64,000 bases of DNA from an uncultured Sphingomonadaceae bacterium. Lineage in GTDB: Bacteria > Pseudomonadota > Alphaproteobacteria > Sphingomonadales > Sphingomonadaceae. Location: positions 198,501 through 262,500 of the forward strand of contig CANMGU010000002.1 in the NCBI GenBank assembly GCA_947497455.1. The letters run 5' to 3'. Both the position numbers and the translations under genes were made by a program. The notes beneath the pieces were generated by a model. The model had not been told where the DNA came from. It saw nothing but the letters and a program-made list of their open reading frames with translations, and did not search any database. Shown here in pieces: positions 24,098 to 33,484 of this stretch (position 1 is its first letter; each line of letters starts with the position of its first letter).

Positions 24098-25269
24098 GCT
24101 ACTAGATTGACCACGTTGCTAGGTTTTTGAGCGCAATAATCCGCCCAGTTATACATCAAAACAACACGCTTACTCATCATACTCCCTCTGCGATATGCGG
24201 CCTCGGTTTTGTTGGCGATGGTGTGGGCCAATGCCATTTCAGCAACGTCACCGGCAAAGCTAGTTTCCTCTCCGACCCAGTCGCGGAAGCTGGAACGAAA
24301 ACCGTGAACGGTAAACGGCAGGTCACTAGATCGCAGTATTTTAGTGAGCGTCATATCGGAAAGCGGCTTACCTTTTTTGGTTCCCTGAAACACAAAATCG
24401 CTGCCAGCTATGCGATGGCCCTTGGCTGCCTGAAAAATCTCCAGCGCCGCTTTTGACAATGGCACGATATGTTCGCGCCCTGCTTTCATGCGCTCGGCTG
24501 GAATAGTCCATATTGCCGCTTCAAAATCAATTTCATCCCATGTTGCCAACCGGATTTCTCCCGACCGCGCCGCCGTTAAGATTATAGCGCGCAATGCCAA
24601 AGCGCCAATGCTGTTCTTTTCTTGAAGCTGCCCCATGAATGCAGGAACATCGGCATAGGGCATCGCCGCAAAATGCTTCTTGTGACCTTTGGGCAATTTA
24701 GGAAGTGACTTGTTGATAACGGACATTGCCAACGGTGCATCCCGATAGCCCTTTGCAACGGACCAATCCAATATTGTGTTGATTCGTTGCCGCACTCTAG
24801 TTGCAGTCTCATGCTTGGTTAGCCAGATAGCAGCCAACACATCGCGAACGGCTGGACCGTCAATCTGATTTACCGCTCTATCGCCAATGGCGGGGAAAGC
24901 ATAAGCCTCCAGCGAAGAAATCCATTGATTATTGTGCTTTTGATTTTTCCAAGCTTTGCGCTGTTCTGCGTAAACCAGCGCAGCCGCCTCTCTAAACGTA
25001 GGAATGCCAGCCGACTTGCGCCGCGATGCTACAGGATCAATGCCCGCCTCAATCTCGCTCCGAGCCTTCGCCGCCCGTTCACGTGCCAATGCCAAAGACA
25101 CCTTCTTTGCGCTTCCCAAGCCTATGTCGCGCCGCCGACCGTCTTTTTGCACGCGAACCATCCACGAGCGCGAGCCAGTCTTGCCAACTATCAGGTAAAG
25201 TCCGTCACCATCCCCATAGCGTCCAGCCGCTTTTGCTGCCTTTACCGCCGTTGCTGTCAAACTGCCCAT
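24094..25269 (-). CDS. P4-type tyrosine integrase
   Basis: 391 residues: an arm-binding domain of the DUF4102 type (about 1-85), a core-binding SAM-like domain (about 90-180) and the catalytic domain. Active-site residues are Arg235 (TAARSGEIR), Lys262, His322 and Arg325 (VHGFRSSFRDW), His349 and nucleophile Tyr359 (TEAAYRRG); all are present, so it should be active. Its 5' end faces the 3' end of tRNA-Ser 141 nt away, the normal target arrangement. It would insert and excise the element lying to its left. Confidence 0.93.
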   Translation of the reverse strand: MGSLTATAVKAAKAAGRYGDGDGLYLIVGKTGSRSWMVRVQKDGRRRDIGLGSAKKVSLALARERAAKARSEIEAGIDPVASRRKSAGIPTFREAAALVYAEQRKAWKNQKHNNQWISSLEAYAFPAIGDRAVNQIDGPAVRDVLAAIWLTKHETATRVRQRINTILDWSVAKGYRDAPLAMSVINKSLPKLPKGHKKHFAAMPYADVPAFMGQLQEKNSIGALALRAIILTAARSGEIRLATWDEIDFEAAIWTIPAERMKAGREHIVPLSKAALEIFQAAKGHRIAGSDFVFQGTKKGKPLSDMTLTKILRSSDLPFTVHGFRSSFRDWVGEETSFAGDVAEMALAHTIANKTEAAYRRGSMMSKRVVLMYNWADYCAQKPSNVVNLVA

Positions 25270-25275
25270 AGTTCT

Positions 25276-25296
25276 TTTCCCACATCCTTTCCCACA
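25276..25296. promoter_or_regulatory. Candidate integrase arm sites
   Basis: Two direct copies of TTTCCCACA/TTTCCCACAC stand between the integrase start and the tRNA. Direct repeats here often serve as arm-type binding sites for P4-type integrases. The assignment is inference. Confidence 0.35.
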
Positions 25297-25410
25297 CTAT
25301 AACGGGGTTAGTGAGATACAGCAAGGCTTGGTGAGTTACAGGAAAGGCCTGAAAAGCCTTAGCATAGCCTTGGTATTTGTGATCATCAGGAATTGCCAGT
25401 TACGGGATAG

Positions 25411-25498
25411 TGGCGGAGCCGGAGGGATTCGAACCCTCGATAGGTTGCCCTATACACGCTTTCCAAGCGTGCGCGATCGACCACTCTGCCACGGCTCC
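25411..25498 (-). tRNA. tRNA-Ser (anticodon GGA)
   Basis: Read leftward, an 88-nt cloverleaf starts with GGAGCCG and ends CGGCTCC-G-CCA, with the CCA encoded. The anticodon loop CTTGGAAAG gives GGA. There is a long variable arm (TATAGGGCAACCTATC) typical of class II serine tRNA, and a T arm with GGTTCGAATCC. Its 3' end faces the integrase and is probably the attachment site. Confidence 0.95.
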
Positions 25499-25604
25499 GC
25501 AATGCTATTCAGAATCATAAGTGGTTCGAAACTCTGACAGCGCCGCTTCCCCTAGTGCGCGAAACGCTCTTTCGCAAGAGCTTGATGATGGTTAGGGTGC
25601 TCAG

Positions 25605-26711
25605 ATGAGAAAAAACATCCTGATCACACCCCTCGCCGCGCTGCTCGCGCTTTCGCCTGTTTCTGCGCAAGAGCCTGAAAAAAAGGAATATCCCAGCCCC
25701 AATGCGATAGTGGATGCGGCCCCGGCGAGCGACTGGAAAGCCATATCTGCCAGCGATCTGCTGGTCATGGATCTGACCCCTGATGCCAGGGGCGAAGCGC
25801 GCCGCATCATCATCCAGCTGATGCCGCCACCTTTCTCGCAAGGCTGGATCGGCAATATCCGCAAACTCGCCGCGGCGAAATTCTGGGACGGCACCAGTAT
25901 CAATCGGGTGCAGGATAATTATGTCGTGCAATGGGGCGATGCGGGATACGACAATCCGGAATCTGGGGAAGTCGAGCAGAAGGCTTTGCCGGAAGGTTTG
26001 GTTGAAGTGCCGGAGAGTGAATACACCACCTCGACACTCCCCGATTTCGCTGGCCCAATAGGATTTGAAGAAGCTAACGAGCAACAAATTGCTTTTATCA
26101 AGAATGCAATGTCTATAGCGCGCCTCCATATGGGCCATTTGGATATCTTCAGAGAAGACCGAGACCCGGATCTAGACGTCAAAAATTTTGTCATGGCTCG
26201 AATGGCAGATCGTTACTCTGACATAAACTCCTTCGCTAGCGGCTGGGCCGTGGGTGGCAAACGCGACGATGAAACGAGCGAAACAAAATTCTGGCCCATC
26301 CACTGCTATGGCGCCGTCGGCGTCGGCCGCAATCTCTCTCCCAACACTGGCACCGGTGCAGAGCTCTATACCGTCATCGGCCATGCACCGCGCCATCTTG
26401 ATCGCAATATTGCGGTGGTTGGGCGGATTATCGAAGGAATAGACCATCTTTCCAGCCTGCCGCGCGGCAAGGGACAGTTGGGTTTCTATGCCGATCCAAA
26501 GAAACGCGTGCCGATCCAGTCGATACGGCTGGGCAGCGCCTTGCCCGACACCGAACCGCTTCGGTTCGAATATCTCGACACCGAAAGCAAACCCTTTGCC
26601 CAATATGCAGATGCCCGCGCCAATCGCCGCGATCCGTTTTTTATTAAACCGGCAGGCGGCGCCGATATTTGCAATATTCCGGTACCGGTGCGGCGGGTGA
26701 AGGCAGAGTAA
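25605..26711 (+). CDS. Exported cyclophilin-like peptidyl-prolyl isomerase, copy 1
   Basis: 368 residues with a Sec signal peptide (cleavage near SPVSA-Q22). The fold is cyclophilin: FWDGTSINRVQDNYVVQWGD at about 98-117 and GRIIEGIDHLSSLPRG late. A long insertion (about 125-220) splits the domain. Cyclophilins turn proline peptide bonds during folding of periplasmic or outer-membrane proteins. The usual catalytic Arg is kept (NRV), other residues vary. A paralogue with the same build follows after 276 nt. Confidence 0.82.
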   Translation: MRKNILITPLAALLALSPVSAQEPEKKEYPSPNAIVDAAPASDWKAISASDLLVMDLTPDARGEARRIIIQLMPPPFSQGWIGNIRKLAAAKFWDGTSINRVQDNYVVQWGDAGYDNPESGEVEQKALPEGLVEVPESEYTTSTLPDFAGPIGFEEANEQQIAFIKNAMSIARLHMGHLDIFREDRDPDLDVKNFVMARMADRYSDINSFASGWAVGGKRDDETSETKFWPIHCYGAVGVGRNLSPNTGTGAELYTVIGHAPRHLDRNIAVVGRIIEGIDHLSSLPRGKGQLGFYADPKKRVPIQSIRLGSALPDTEPLRFEYLDTESKPFAQYADARANRRDPFFIKPAGGADICNIPVPVRRVKAE

Positions 26712-26836
26712 ACCGAACGAGCGGAGATGTGTGAATTTTGCCTTTCCTACAGCAGGTGAAAACGATAAATTCTGGCTATGCCGATTGCCGCACCCCTTGT
26801 TCCAAACTGTTTCTTGCTAGCCGACCATTATTGGGG

Positions 26837-26855
26837 TGTGAATTGTGTGAACTTT
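26837..26855 (+). repeat. TGTGAATTGTGTGAACTTT repeat, copy 1
   Basis: A 19-nt sequence found twice in the gap between the two cyclophilin genes, the other copy at 26950-26968. A partial copy (TGTGTGAATTTT) lies near 26730. Each holds two TGTGAA(C/T)T units about 9 nt apart, as a direct-repeat binding site would. Confidence 0.65.
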
Positions 26856-26949
26856 GGCACGATGGATCGCCGGATCAGGATCACCCATGGGCTGATATTC
26901 GCTCCCCTGATGCCCAAGGACAGTCCGAGATTCAGTGCGAATATCAGGC

Positions 26950-26968
26950 TGTGAATTGTGTGAACTTT
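26950..26968 (+). repeat. TGTGAATTGTGTGAACTTT repeat, copy 2
   Basis: Identical to the copy at 26837-26855, spaced 113 nt from it. It lies 20 nt before the second cyclophilin start and may regulate that gene or mark a duplication. No gene is visible in 26712-26987. Confidence 0.65.
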
Positions 26969-26987
26969 AAAAAAGGAACTGCTTGAG

Positions 26988-27971
26988 ATGAGACCCTTTT
27001 ACAGCACAAAGCTCCTCTTTCTCTCGCTAGCCGGATGGGCGCTGATAGCCCTCCCCGCCCACGCGCAGGACGAAGTGCCTGAGGAAGAAGCGCCGCCGCC
27101 CACGCCAGAACAAGTGCTAACCGCTGCGCCTGCCGATCACTGGCTCCCCATCCCGGTCAGCGATCTGATGATCTTCACGCTGCCCGATGATGAAGAGGGC
27201 AATAAGCGGCAGGCGGTCATCCAGCTGATCCCGACCGAAATGTCCGGCGCGCATGTGCGCAATGTTCGCAAATTCGCCGCCCAACGCTGGTGGGATGGCA
27301 CGAAAATTTATCGCGTGGCCAAGGATTTCGTCACTCAATTTGGCGGCAATCCCGATAACAAGACACTGCCAGACAATCTTGAGACGGTTCCGGAAAGCGA
27401 TTATTTCAATGCCGCGCTGGAGGCGAGACGCGATACCGATATGGCCGCGCTGGACGCCGCGGTTGACTATAGCAATGAATATCAAAGCACGGAAATCAGG
27501 CCGCTGATGAAGATGATCTATGAAAGCTATGGCATGAAAGTCGGCTTTGGCGCCGGCTGGCCGATTGGCACCAAGGATGGCAAAGCCTTTCCGCTGACCT
27601 GTCGCGGGTCGTTATCGCCTGCCCATTATGATCCGCCAGATGCGGGCACAGGTGCGGAAATTTCCATCGTTACCGGGGAAGCAGCGCGGAGCCTCGATAT
27701 GACATTCGGCATGGTCGGGCGGGTGATTGACGGGCTGGAACATGTCACCAACCTGCCACTCGGCACCGCAGCGGGCGGGTTCTATGCCGACAAGTCTCAG
27801 CATATAAAGATTACCTCGATCCGACTGGCTAGTGAACTGCCGGTGGCACAGCAGCCGCGCTATGAATATCTTGCCAGCTACAGCCCTTCTCAGCTGAAAT
27901 ATATTGAAGCCCATGGCGGCTACGGCAATATTTGCACGGTACCAGTGCCGATAAGAAAAGTTGCGGAGTGA
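26988..27971 (+). CDS. Exported cyclophilin-like peptidyl-prolyl isomerase, copy 2
   Basis: 327 residues with a signal peptide (cleavage near ALPAHA-Q27). It parallels copy 1 in order: HWLPIPVSDLMIF, VRNVRKFAAQRWWDGTKIYR, a middle insertion, then GRVIDGLEHVTNLPLG and the closing ICTVPVPIRKV, which copy 1 has as ICNIPVPVRRV. The pair arose by tandem duplication. The substrate is probably an envelope protein. Start chosen at ATG after AAAAAGGAACTGCTTGAG. Confidence 0.82.
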   Translation: MRPFYSTKLLFLSLAGWALIALPAHAQDEVPEEEAPPPTPEQVLTAAPADHWLPIPVSDLMIFTLPDDEEGNKRQAVIQLIPTEMSGAHVRNVRKFAAQRWWDGTKIYRVAKDFVTQFGGNPDNKTLPDNLETVPESDYFNAALEARRDTDMAALDAAVDYSNEYQSTEIRPLMKMIYESYGMKVGFGAGWPIGTKDGKAFPLTCRGSLSPAHYDPPDAGTGAEISIVTGEAARSLDMTFGMVGRVIDGLEHVTNLPLGTAAGGFYADKSQHIKITSIRLASELPVAQQPRYEYLASYSPSQLKYIEAHGGYGNICTVPVPIRKVAE

Positions 27972-28059
27972 TGTAATTTTATTACGCAACCCACTCGCGC
28001 ATGTCATATTTTGCTGATATTAGACAAGGATAAGACTCGGCAAAAACAGGAGCCTCCCC

Positions 28060-29184
28060 ATGCGTGTCGGTACCCCGAAGGAAGTGAAAAACCATGAATA
28101 TCGCGTCGGACTGACGCCGGAATCGGTGCGGGAATTGTCCGCTCATGGTCATGATGTGCTGGTCGAAACCGGCGCCGGTCTGGGTATTGGCGCAGACGAT
28201 GCGGAATATGAAGCGGCTGGCGCAACCATTGCTGCCAAGGCCTCCGATATTTTTGAGCAATGCGATATGGTGGTGAAGGTCAAAGAACCCCAGCCTGCCG
28301 AACGCGCGATGCTGCGGGAAGGGCAGATTTTATTCACCTATCTCCACCTCGCGCCCGATCCCGAGCAAACCGCTGACCTCGTTCAGTCAAAGGCGACCTG
28401 CATTGCTTATGAAACCGTGACAGGTTCCGGCGGCCTGCCGCTGCTCAAACCCATGAGCCAAGTGGCTGGGCGCATGTCGATCCAAGCCGGCGCCACTGCG
28501 CTTGAAAAAGCCCATGGCGGCCGCGGCATTTTACTCGGCGGCGTTCCCGGCGTGTCCCCTGGGAAGGTCACCGTCATCGGCGGCGGTGTGGTTGGCTTTA
28601 ACGCCGCGCAAATGGCCGCAGGTCTCGGTGCCGATGTCACTATTCTCGATCGCAATCCCGAAGTGCTGGAAACGCTCGGCAATTATTTTGAAGCCCGTGC
28701 CAAAACGCGCTTTTCGAATAAAGCCAATCTTGCCGAATGTGTGGCTGAAGCCGATCTCGTCATTGGAGCAGTGCTAATCCCCGGTGCCGAAGCTCCAAAA
28801 TTGGTAACCCGCGAAATGCTGTCGACCATGCGCCCAGGCTCGGTGCTTGCCGATGTGGCGATTGATCAGGGCGGTTGTTTCGAAACGTCCAAAGCCACCA
28901 CCCATCAGGACCCCACCTATGTGGTCGATGATGTCGTGCATTATTGTGTGGCCAATATGCCAGGCGCGGTATCGCGGACATCCACTTATGCGCTCAACAA
29001 TGTCACCCTGCCCCATGCGCTGGCGATTGCGAACAAGGGTTGGGAGGCGGCGCTGCGCGATGATGTCCACCTTGCCGAGGGACTGAACGTGTGGAACGGG
29101 CATGTTACCTATCGCGCGGTGGCCGAAGATTTGGGCTATGAATATATGCCGGTGTCAGAGATAGTGGGACATAAACCCGAATAG
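28060..29184 (+). CDS. ald: Alanine dehydrogenase
   Basis: 374 residues, the standard length. It interconverts L-alanine and pyruvate plus ammonia using NAD. The signature starts [20 protein letters not shown]; catalytic Lys75 (VKVKEPQ) and His96 (YLHLA) stand at the canonical numbers; the Rossmann motif [13 protein letters not shown] is at about 173-186. The start follows AGGAG at good spacing. It lies 14 nt before the SDR gene and may be cotranscribed with it. Confidence 0.97.
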   Translation: MRVGTPKEVKNHEYRVGLTPESVRELSAHGHDVLVETGAGLGIGADDAEYEAAGATIAAKASDIFEQCDMVVKVKEPQPAERAMLREGQILFTYLHLAPDPEQTADLVQSKATCIAYETVTGSGGLPLLKPMSQVAGRMSIQAGATALEKAHGGRGILLGGVPGVSPGKVTVIGGGVVGFNAAQMAAGLGADVTILDRNPEVLETLGNYFEARAKTRFSNKANLAECVAEADLVIGAVLIPGAEAPKLVTREMLSTMRPGSVLADVAIDQGGCFETSKATTHQDPTYVVDDVVHYCVANMPGAVSRTSTYALNNVTLPHALAIANKGWEAALRDDVHLAEGLNVWNGHVTYRAVAEDLGYEYMPVSEIVGHKPE

Positions 29185-29198
29185 AAGGACATCACGAT

Positions 29199-30170
29199 AT
29201 GGCAGCAGCAGATCAGAAACCGCTAGGCTCAGGATTTCGAGCAAAGAGCGAGCCCCATGAAGTGCTGGCTGACATTGACCTTACCGGCAAGACCGCAATT
29301 GTCACTGGCGGCTATTCCGGAATTGGCCTGGAAACGACAAGAGCCCTGGCCGCTAAAGGCGCGAAAGTGATTGTTCCGGTGCGCGATGAGGCCAAGGCTG
29401 CTGACAATCTGTCGGGTGTGGAAGGCGATGTCACTTCGGCAACGATGGATTTGTCCGACATTGCTTCGGTCCGCAAATTTGCTGATGCAATGTGTGGCAG
29501 TCTCAGCCAGCTTGACTTGCTGATCAACAATGCCGGCATCATGGCTTGTCCGCTTGAACGTGTCGGCCCCGGCTGGGAAAGCCAGTTCGGAGTCAACCAT
29601 ATGGGCCATTTTGCCCTGACCAGCGGCTTGATGCCTTTGCTCGAAAAGGCTGATGCGCCGCGCGTTGTTGCGCTGTCCTCGATCGCCCATAAACGCAATG
29701 GCATTTTGTGGGACGATATTCAGTTCGAGAAGAGTGAATATAATAAATGGACATCTTATGCGCAGGCCAAGAGCGCCAATGCGTTATTCGCCAATGCGCT
29801 CAGTCGGCGGATGGCAGGCTTTGGCGGACGCGCATTTTCGGTGCATCCGGGCGGTATTTTCACACCGCTGCAACGCCATTTGCCGGTCGAAGAACAGATC
29901 GCACTTGGCTGGCTGGACAAAAATGGTGAGCCGTCGGAAATGGCCAAAAACGGATTTAAAACCCCGGCACAAGGTTGCACCACTAGCCTGTGGGCCGCAA
30001 CATCACCGCTGCTGAATGACAAGCACGGCCTCTATTGCGAAGATTGCGATGTCGCCCAGCTGATGGACGAAAATTCGCCACCATATAGCTGCGTCGCGCC
30101 GCATGCCTGCGATGAAGATGGGGCCGAACGCCTGTGGGATTTGAGTGAAAGATTGCTCGCAGAAGCCTGA
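29199..30170 (+). CDS. SDR-family oxidoreductase (retinol dehydrogenase-like)
   Basis: 323 residues. The cofactor motif is TGGYSGIG at 36-43, NNAG at 110-113, and the catalytic Tyr187-x3-Lys191 (YAQAKSAN). The length and the C-terminal extension after residue 270 fit the WW-oxidoreductase/retinol dehydrogenase-like group. Substrate is unknown. Its stop shares one base with the next ATG (TGATG). Confidence 0.85.
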   Translation: MAAADQKPLGSGFRAKSEPHEVLADIDLTGKTAIVTGGYSGIGLETTRALAAKGAKVIVPVRDEAKAADNLSGVEGDVTSATMDLSDIASVRKFADAMCGSLSQLDLLINNAGIMACPLERVGPGWESQFGVNHMGHFALTSGLMPLLEKADAPRVVALSSIAHKRNGILWDDIQFEKSEYNKWTSYAQAKSANALFANALSRRMAGFGGRAFSVHPGGIFTPLQRHLPVEEQIALGWLDKNGEPSEMAKNGFKTPAQGCTTSLWAATSPLLNDKHGLYCEDCDVAQLMDENSPPYSCVAPHACDEDGAERLWDLSERLLAEA

Positions 30171-30382
30171 TGAAAGACAACCCGATCGACAGCGAATATG
30201 CTGGGCTGTTGGTTCGCGACGGCACCGGTTTCGTTCTCCAATCTGACGATGGTCGGCGCTATCGTCTCGAATTGCTGCGCACCCCAATCGATGAAGTGGA
30301 AAAGCGCGTCATCGTTACTGGGCTTCTGATCGGTGATGACCAGATCGAGGCCGAAGGCGTGCGACTAGCGGACGGAAGCTGA
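30170..30382 (+). CDS. DUF5818 small protein
   Basis: 70 residues, no signal or membrane span. Predicted small beta-barrel: YAGLLVRDGTGFVLQSDDG, RYRLELLRTPIDEVEKRV and VTGLLIGDDQIEAEGV match the DUF5818 pattern of sphingomonads, reminiscent of an OB-like fold. Function is unknown. It begins at a TGATG junction with the SDR gene. Confidence 0.75.
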   Translation: MKDNPIDSEYAGLLVRDGTGFVLQSDDGRRYRLELLRTPIDEVEKRVIVTGLLIGDDQIEAEGVRLADGS

Positions 30383-30400
30383 ACGGTGGAGGGGAAAGAC

Positions 30401-30928
30401 ATGATGATCCGTCCGGCTGGAGAACAGGACATAGCCGCATTGCACAGTTTGGTGGAAAGTGCCTATCGCGGCGACAGTGCCAAGCGCGGCTGGACGCATG
30501 AGGCAGATTTGCTGGGCGGTCAGAGAACCGATCTGGCGGCATTGCAAGAGATGATGGCGGATGAGAATCAGGTCATTCTGCTCGCTATGGATGGCCCTGA
30601 CATTGCTGGTTGCGTGCAATTGATGCACGTCAGCGAAGGACTCGCTTATCTGGGCTTGCTGACCGTTGATCCCGACCGCCAAGCGGGTGGGCTGGGCAAG
30701 AAATTGCTGGATGGATCGGAACATTATGTTGTCGAAAACTGGCAGGCCCGAGCCATTGAAATGACCGTCATCCGCCAGCGTGGCGACCTGATCGCCTATT
30801 ATGAGAGGCGAGGCTATGCTTTGACCGGCGAGCGGCGTCCGTTCCCACTCGATGACCCGCGCTATGGTTTGCCAAAGACACAGGAACTGGAATTTGTGGT
30901 CCTGCGCAAAGAGATAAGAGCAGGTTAG
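30401..30928 (+). CDS. GNAT-family N-acetyltransferase
   Basis: 175 residues from ATG at 30401, preceded by GGAGGGG; an upstream GTG (30386) is less likely. The acetyl-CoA loop is near DPDRQAGGLGKKLL (about 92-105), and the C-terminal YYERRGYALTGERRPF is typical. The acceptor is unknown. Its last bases overlap the convergent rpoN stop by 4 nt. Confidence 0.87.
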   Translation: MMIRPAGEQDIAALHSLVESAYRGDSAKRGWTHEADLLGGQRTDLAALQEMMADENQVILLAMDGPDIAGCVQLMHVSEGLAYLGLLTVDPDRQAGGLGKKLLDGSEHYVVENWQARAIEMTVIRQRGDLIAYYERRGYALTGERRPFPLDDPRYGLPKTQELEFVVLRKEIRAG

Positions 30929-32448
30929 GCGGCTTTTCCCTCAAGCGCCTTTTGCCGACGGCGCTGCACCGAACTACCGAGTCCCAGCGCTTCGCGATAT
31001 TTGGCAACCGTCCGCCGTGCGATATCGAAGCCTTTTTCTTTGAGCAACGCGACCAGCTTGTCGTCCGACAAGATCTTCTTCGGGTCCTCATTATCGATCA
31101 GCGCCTTGATATGACTCTTCACTGCTTCCGCCGAAGCCGCTTCTCCTCCGGTTGAGGACTGGATACCACTGGTGAAGAAATATTTGAGCTCAAACGTTCC
31201 ACGCGAACAAGAGAGATATTTGTTCGACGTTACCCGGCTCACAGTCGATTCATGCATTTCGATTTTGTCGGCAACATTTTTCAGCGTCAATGGGCGCAGA
31301 TGCTCCACCCCTTCGCGGAAGAAATTTTCCTGTTGCTTCACGATTTCAGTGGCGACCTTGATGATTGTCCGTTGCCGTTGGTCGAGCGCTTTGACCAGCC
31401 AGCTGGCATCGGCAAGGCAGTCGTTGAGCCATTCTTTCGAGGCCTTGTCCTGCGCTCCGTCTTTGAGTTCGGTGAAATAGGTACGGTTTACCAGCACTTT
31501 GGGCAGTGTCGCGCTATTCACTTCAATCAGCCATTTGCCGCCGCGTTCCGCAATGAAGATATCCGGTACCACCGCCTGCACATCGCCGCCGCCAATCTTG
31601 CATCCCGGCTTGGGATCATAGGCACGAATTTCCGATATCATGTCCATCAGATCTTCATCGTCGACACCGCACATGCGTTTCAATTGTGGCAGGGCACCTT
31701 TGGCCAGCAGGTCGAGATTGTCGATCAGCCGTGCCATTGCTGGATCATAGCGATCCGCTTCCTTCGCCTGCAGCGCCAGACATTCAGCCAGATCGCGCGC
31801 GCCCACACCGACCGGCTCGAGGGTTTGGATCTCGGCCAGTATCCGCTTCACATCATCTAGCTGTACGCCTAACCGATGCGCAAACTCCAGCAGATCCGCC
31901 TGCAAATAGCCGCATTCGTCAATCTGGTCGATCAGATGCTGGGCAATAAACAGGTCCTTGCCCGATAAGATAGCGCCCGCCTGTTCCATCAGATGTTCCG
32001 CCAGCGTGGTTTCTGCGACCAGCATATTTTCGAAATCAGGCGCTTCACCGCCCACTGCACCGCTGCCCGAACTGCTGGCACCGTTCAGGCCAAGAGCGCC
32101 ATCCAGCGCGCCGTCACTTTCGCTTAAACTGTTATTGGAAAACTGATCAGCATCGCCTGCCATATCCAGCGTGGATTCGGCCTCGGCCGGGCCAGAGGAT
32201 AATATCTCGTCGCTACCCTGCGTCCCCGGTTCGGGAGGAAGGTCAGCCCCCGCATCCCCACCTTCGTCACTCTTCGCCTCAGCACCGAGATCGCCGGTTT
32301 CGAGCAATGGGTTTTTTTCAATCTCTTCGGCAATATAGGTTTCAAGCTCGAGGTTGGACAGCGCCAATAGTTTGATCGCCTGCTGCAATTGCGGCGTCAT
32401 CACCAGCGACTGGCTCTGCCTTAAATCAAGACGCGGCCCCAAAGCCAT
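30925..32448 (-). CDS. rpoN: RNA polymerase sigma-54 factor RpoN
   Basis: 507 residues. Residues 1-45 are the glutamine-rich activator-contact region (SQSLVMTPQLQQAIKLL); 50-130 is an acidic, poorly ordered linker; then come the core-binding domain, a helix-turn-helix and the RpoN box ARRTVAKYRE at 477-486. It recognises -24/-12 promoters with help from AAA+ activators. It lies 19 nt after lptB on the same strand, a common alphaproteobacterial arrangement. Confidence 0.97.
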   Translation of the reverse strand: MALGPRLDLRQSQSLVMTPQLQQAIKLLALSNLELETYIAEEIEKNPLLETGDLGAEAKSDEGGDAGADLPPEPGTQGSDEILSSGPAEAESTLDMAGDADQFSNNSLSESDGALDGALGLNGASSSGSGAVGGEAPDFENMLVAETTLAEHLMEQAGAILSGKDLFIAQHLIDQIDECGYLQADLLEFAHRLGVQLDDVKRILAEIQTLEPVGVGARDLAECLALQAKEADRYDPAMARLIDNLDLLAKGALPQLKRMCGVDDEDLMDMISEIRAYDPKPGCKIGGGDVQAVVPDIFIAERGGKWLIEVNSATLPKVLVNRTYFTELKDGAQDKASKEWLNDCLADASWLVKALDQRQRTIIKVATEIVKQQENFFREGVEHLRPLTLKNVADKIEMHESTVSRVTSNKYLSCSRGTFELKYFFTSGIQSSTGGEAASAEAVKSHIKALIDNEDPKKILSDDKLVALLKEKGFDIARRTVAKYREALGLGSSVQRRRQKALEGKAA

Positions 32449-32467
32449 TATGCGGGATCCCGCCTAG

Positions 32468-33262
32468 TCATAGGGCAAAACCCTCACCGAGATAGAGCCG
32501 TCGGACATTTTCATCTTTGACCAGGGCTTCCGGGCTACCGGCAAATAAAACCTGCCCGTCATAAATGATGCAGGCACGGTCGACGATATCGAGAGTTTCG
32601 CGGACATTATGGTCGGTGATCAGAACCCCAATCCCCCGGTTTTTCAATTGCACCACAAGGTCGCGAATATCGGAGATTGAAATCGGATCAATCCCGGCAA
32701 AAGGCTCATCCAGCAAGATGATCGACGGATCGGCAGCCAAAGCTCGCGCGATTTCACAGCGTCGCCGTTCCCCGCCGGACAGAGCCATGGCCGGAGAACT
32801 GCGCAAGCCCGTCAGCCCGAATTCATCGAGCAACCGGTCCAATGTTTCTGCTCGCACGCTTTTATCATTTTCGACCATCTCAAGCACAGCAAGGATATTC
32901 TGCTCCACCGTCATTCCACGAAATATTGATGTTTCCTGTGGCAAGTAGCCCAGGCCCAATATCGCACGACGATACATTGGAAGCGGCGTGATATCTTCGC
33001 CATCAAGCATGATCCGGCCCGCGTCGGGACGCACCAGTCCCATCACGGAATAAAAGCATGTCGTCTTGCCGGCGCCGTTGGGACCAAGCAGGCCAACCAC
33101 TTCGCCCCGACCAACCGAGAGGGACACATCCGACAGAACCGAACGTTTGTCATAGCTTTTTGCAATGGACACGACCGCGAGGCCATGTTCCATGGCATCA
33201 CTGGCCATCGCAGAACCGGTCTGGGCCATGGCTGTTGTCTCAAAAGTGGTCGCGTCGTTCAT
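32468..33262 (-). CDS. lptB: LPS export ABC transporter ATPase LptB
   Basis: 264 residues, with an N-terminal extension of about 25 residues over the E. coli protein. Walker A GPNGAGKTT at 60-68, Q loop, signature LSGGERRRCEIARAL and Walker B IILLDEPFAGIDP are complete. With LptF/G it drives extraction of lipopolysaccharide from the inner membrane. A 222-nt gap without a gene separates it from lptA. Confidence 0.96.
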   Translation of the reverse strand: MNDATTFETTAMAQTGSAMASDAMEHGLAVVSIAKSYDKRSVLSDVSLSVGRGEVVGLLGPNGAGKTTCFYSVMGLVRPDAGRIMLDGEDITPLPMYRRAILGLGYLPQETSIFRGMTVEQNILAVLEMVENDKSVRAETLDRLLDEFGLTGLRSSPAMALSGGERRRCEIARALAADPSIILLDEPFAGIDPISISDIRDLVVQLKNRGIGVLITDHNVRETLDIVDRACIIYDGQVLFAGSPEALVKDENVRRLYLGEGFAL

Positions 33263-33484
33263 CTCAGTCCTTCAACTCAGGTCCTGTTTGAACCCGATTA
33301 GATTGTATAATGGTTAACAACATGGCCCAATTTACTCGAAATTGGCAAGCTTTATGCATGATTGTTCGAAAATGCTTCTTTTGAGCGCGATAGAGACGTG
33401 TTTTAACGCTGATCTGTGAGCAACACGTCAAATATGCGCAGCAATCCACTCGCTAAAAATTAATATTATGAAATCGCCAGAAAT

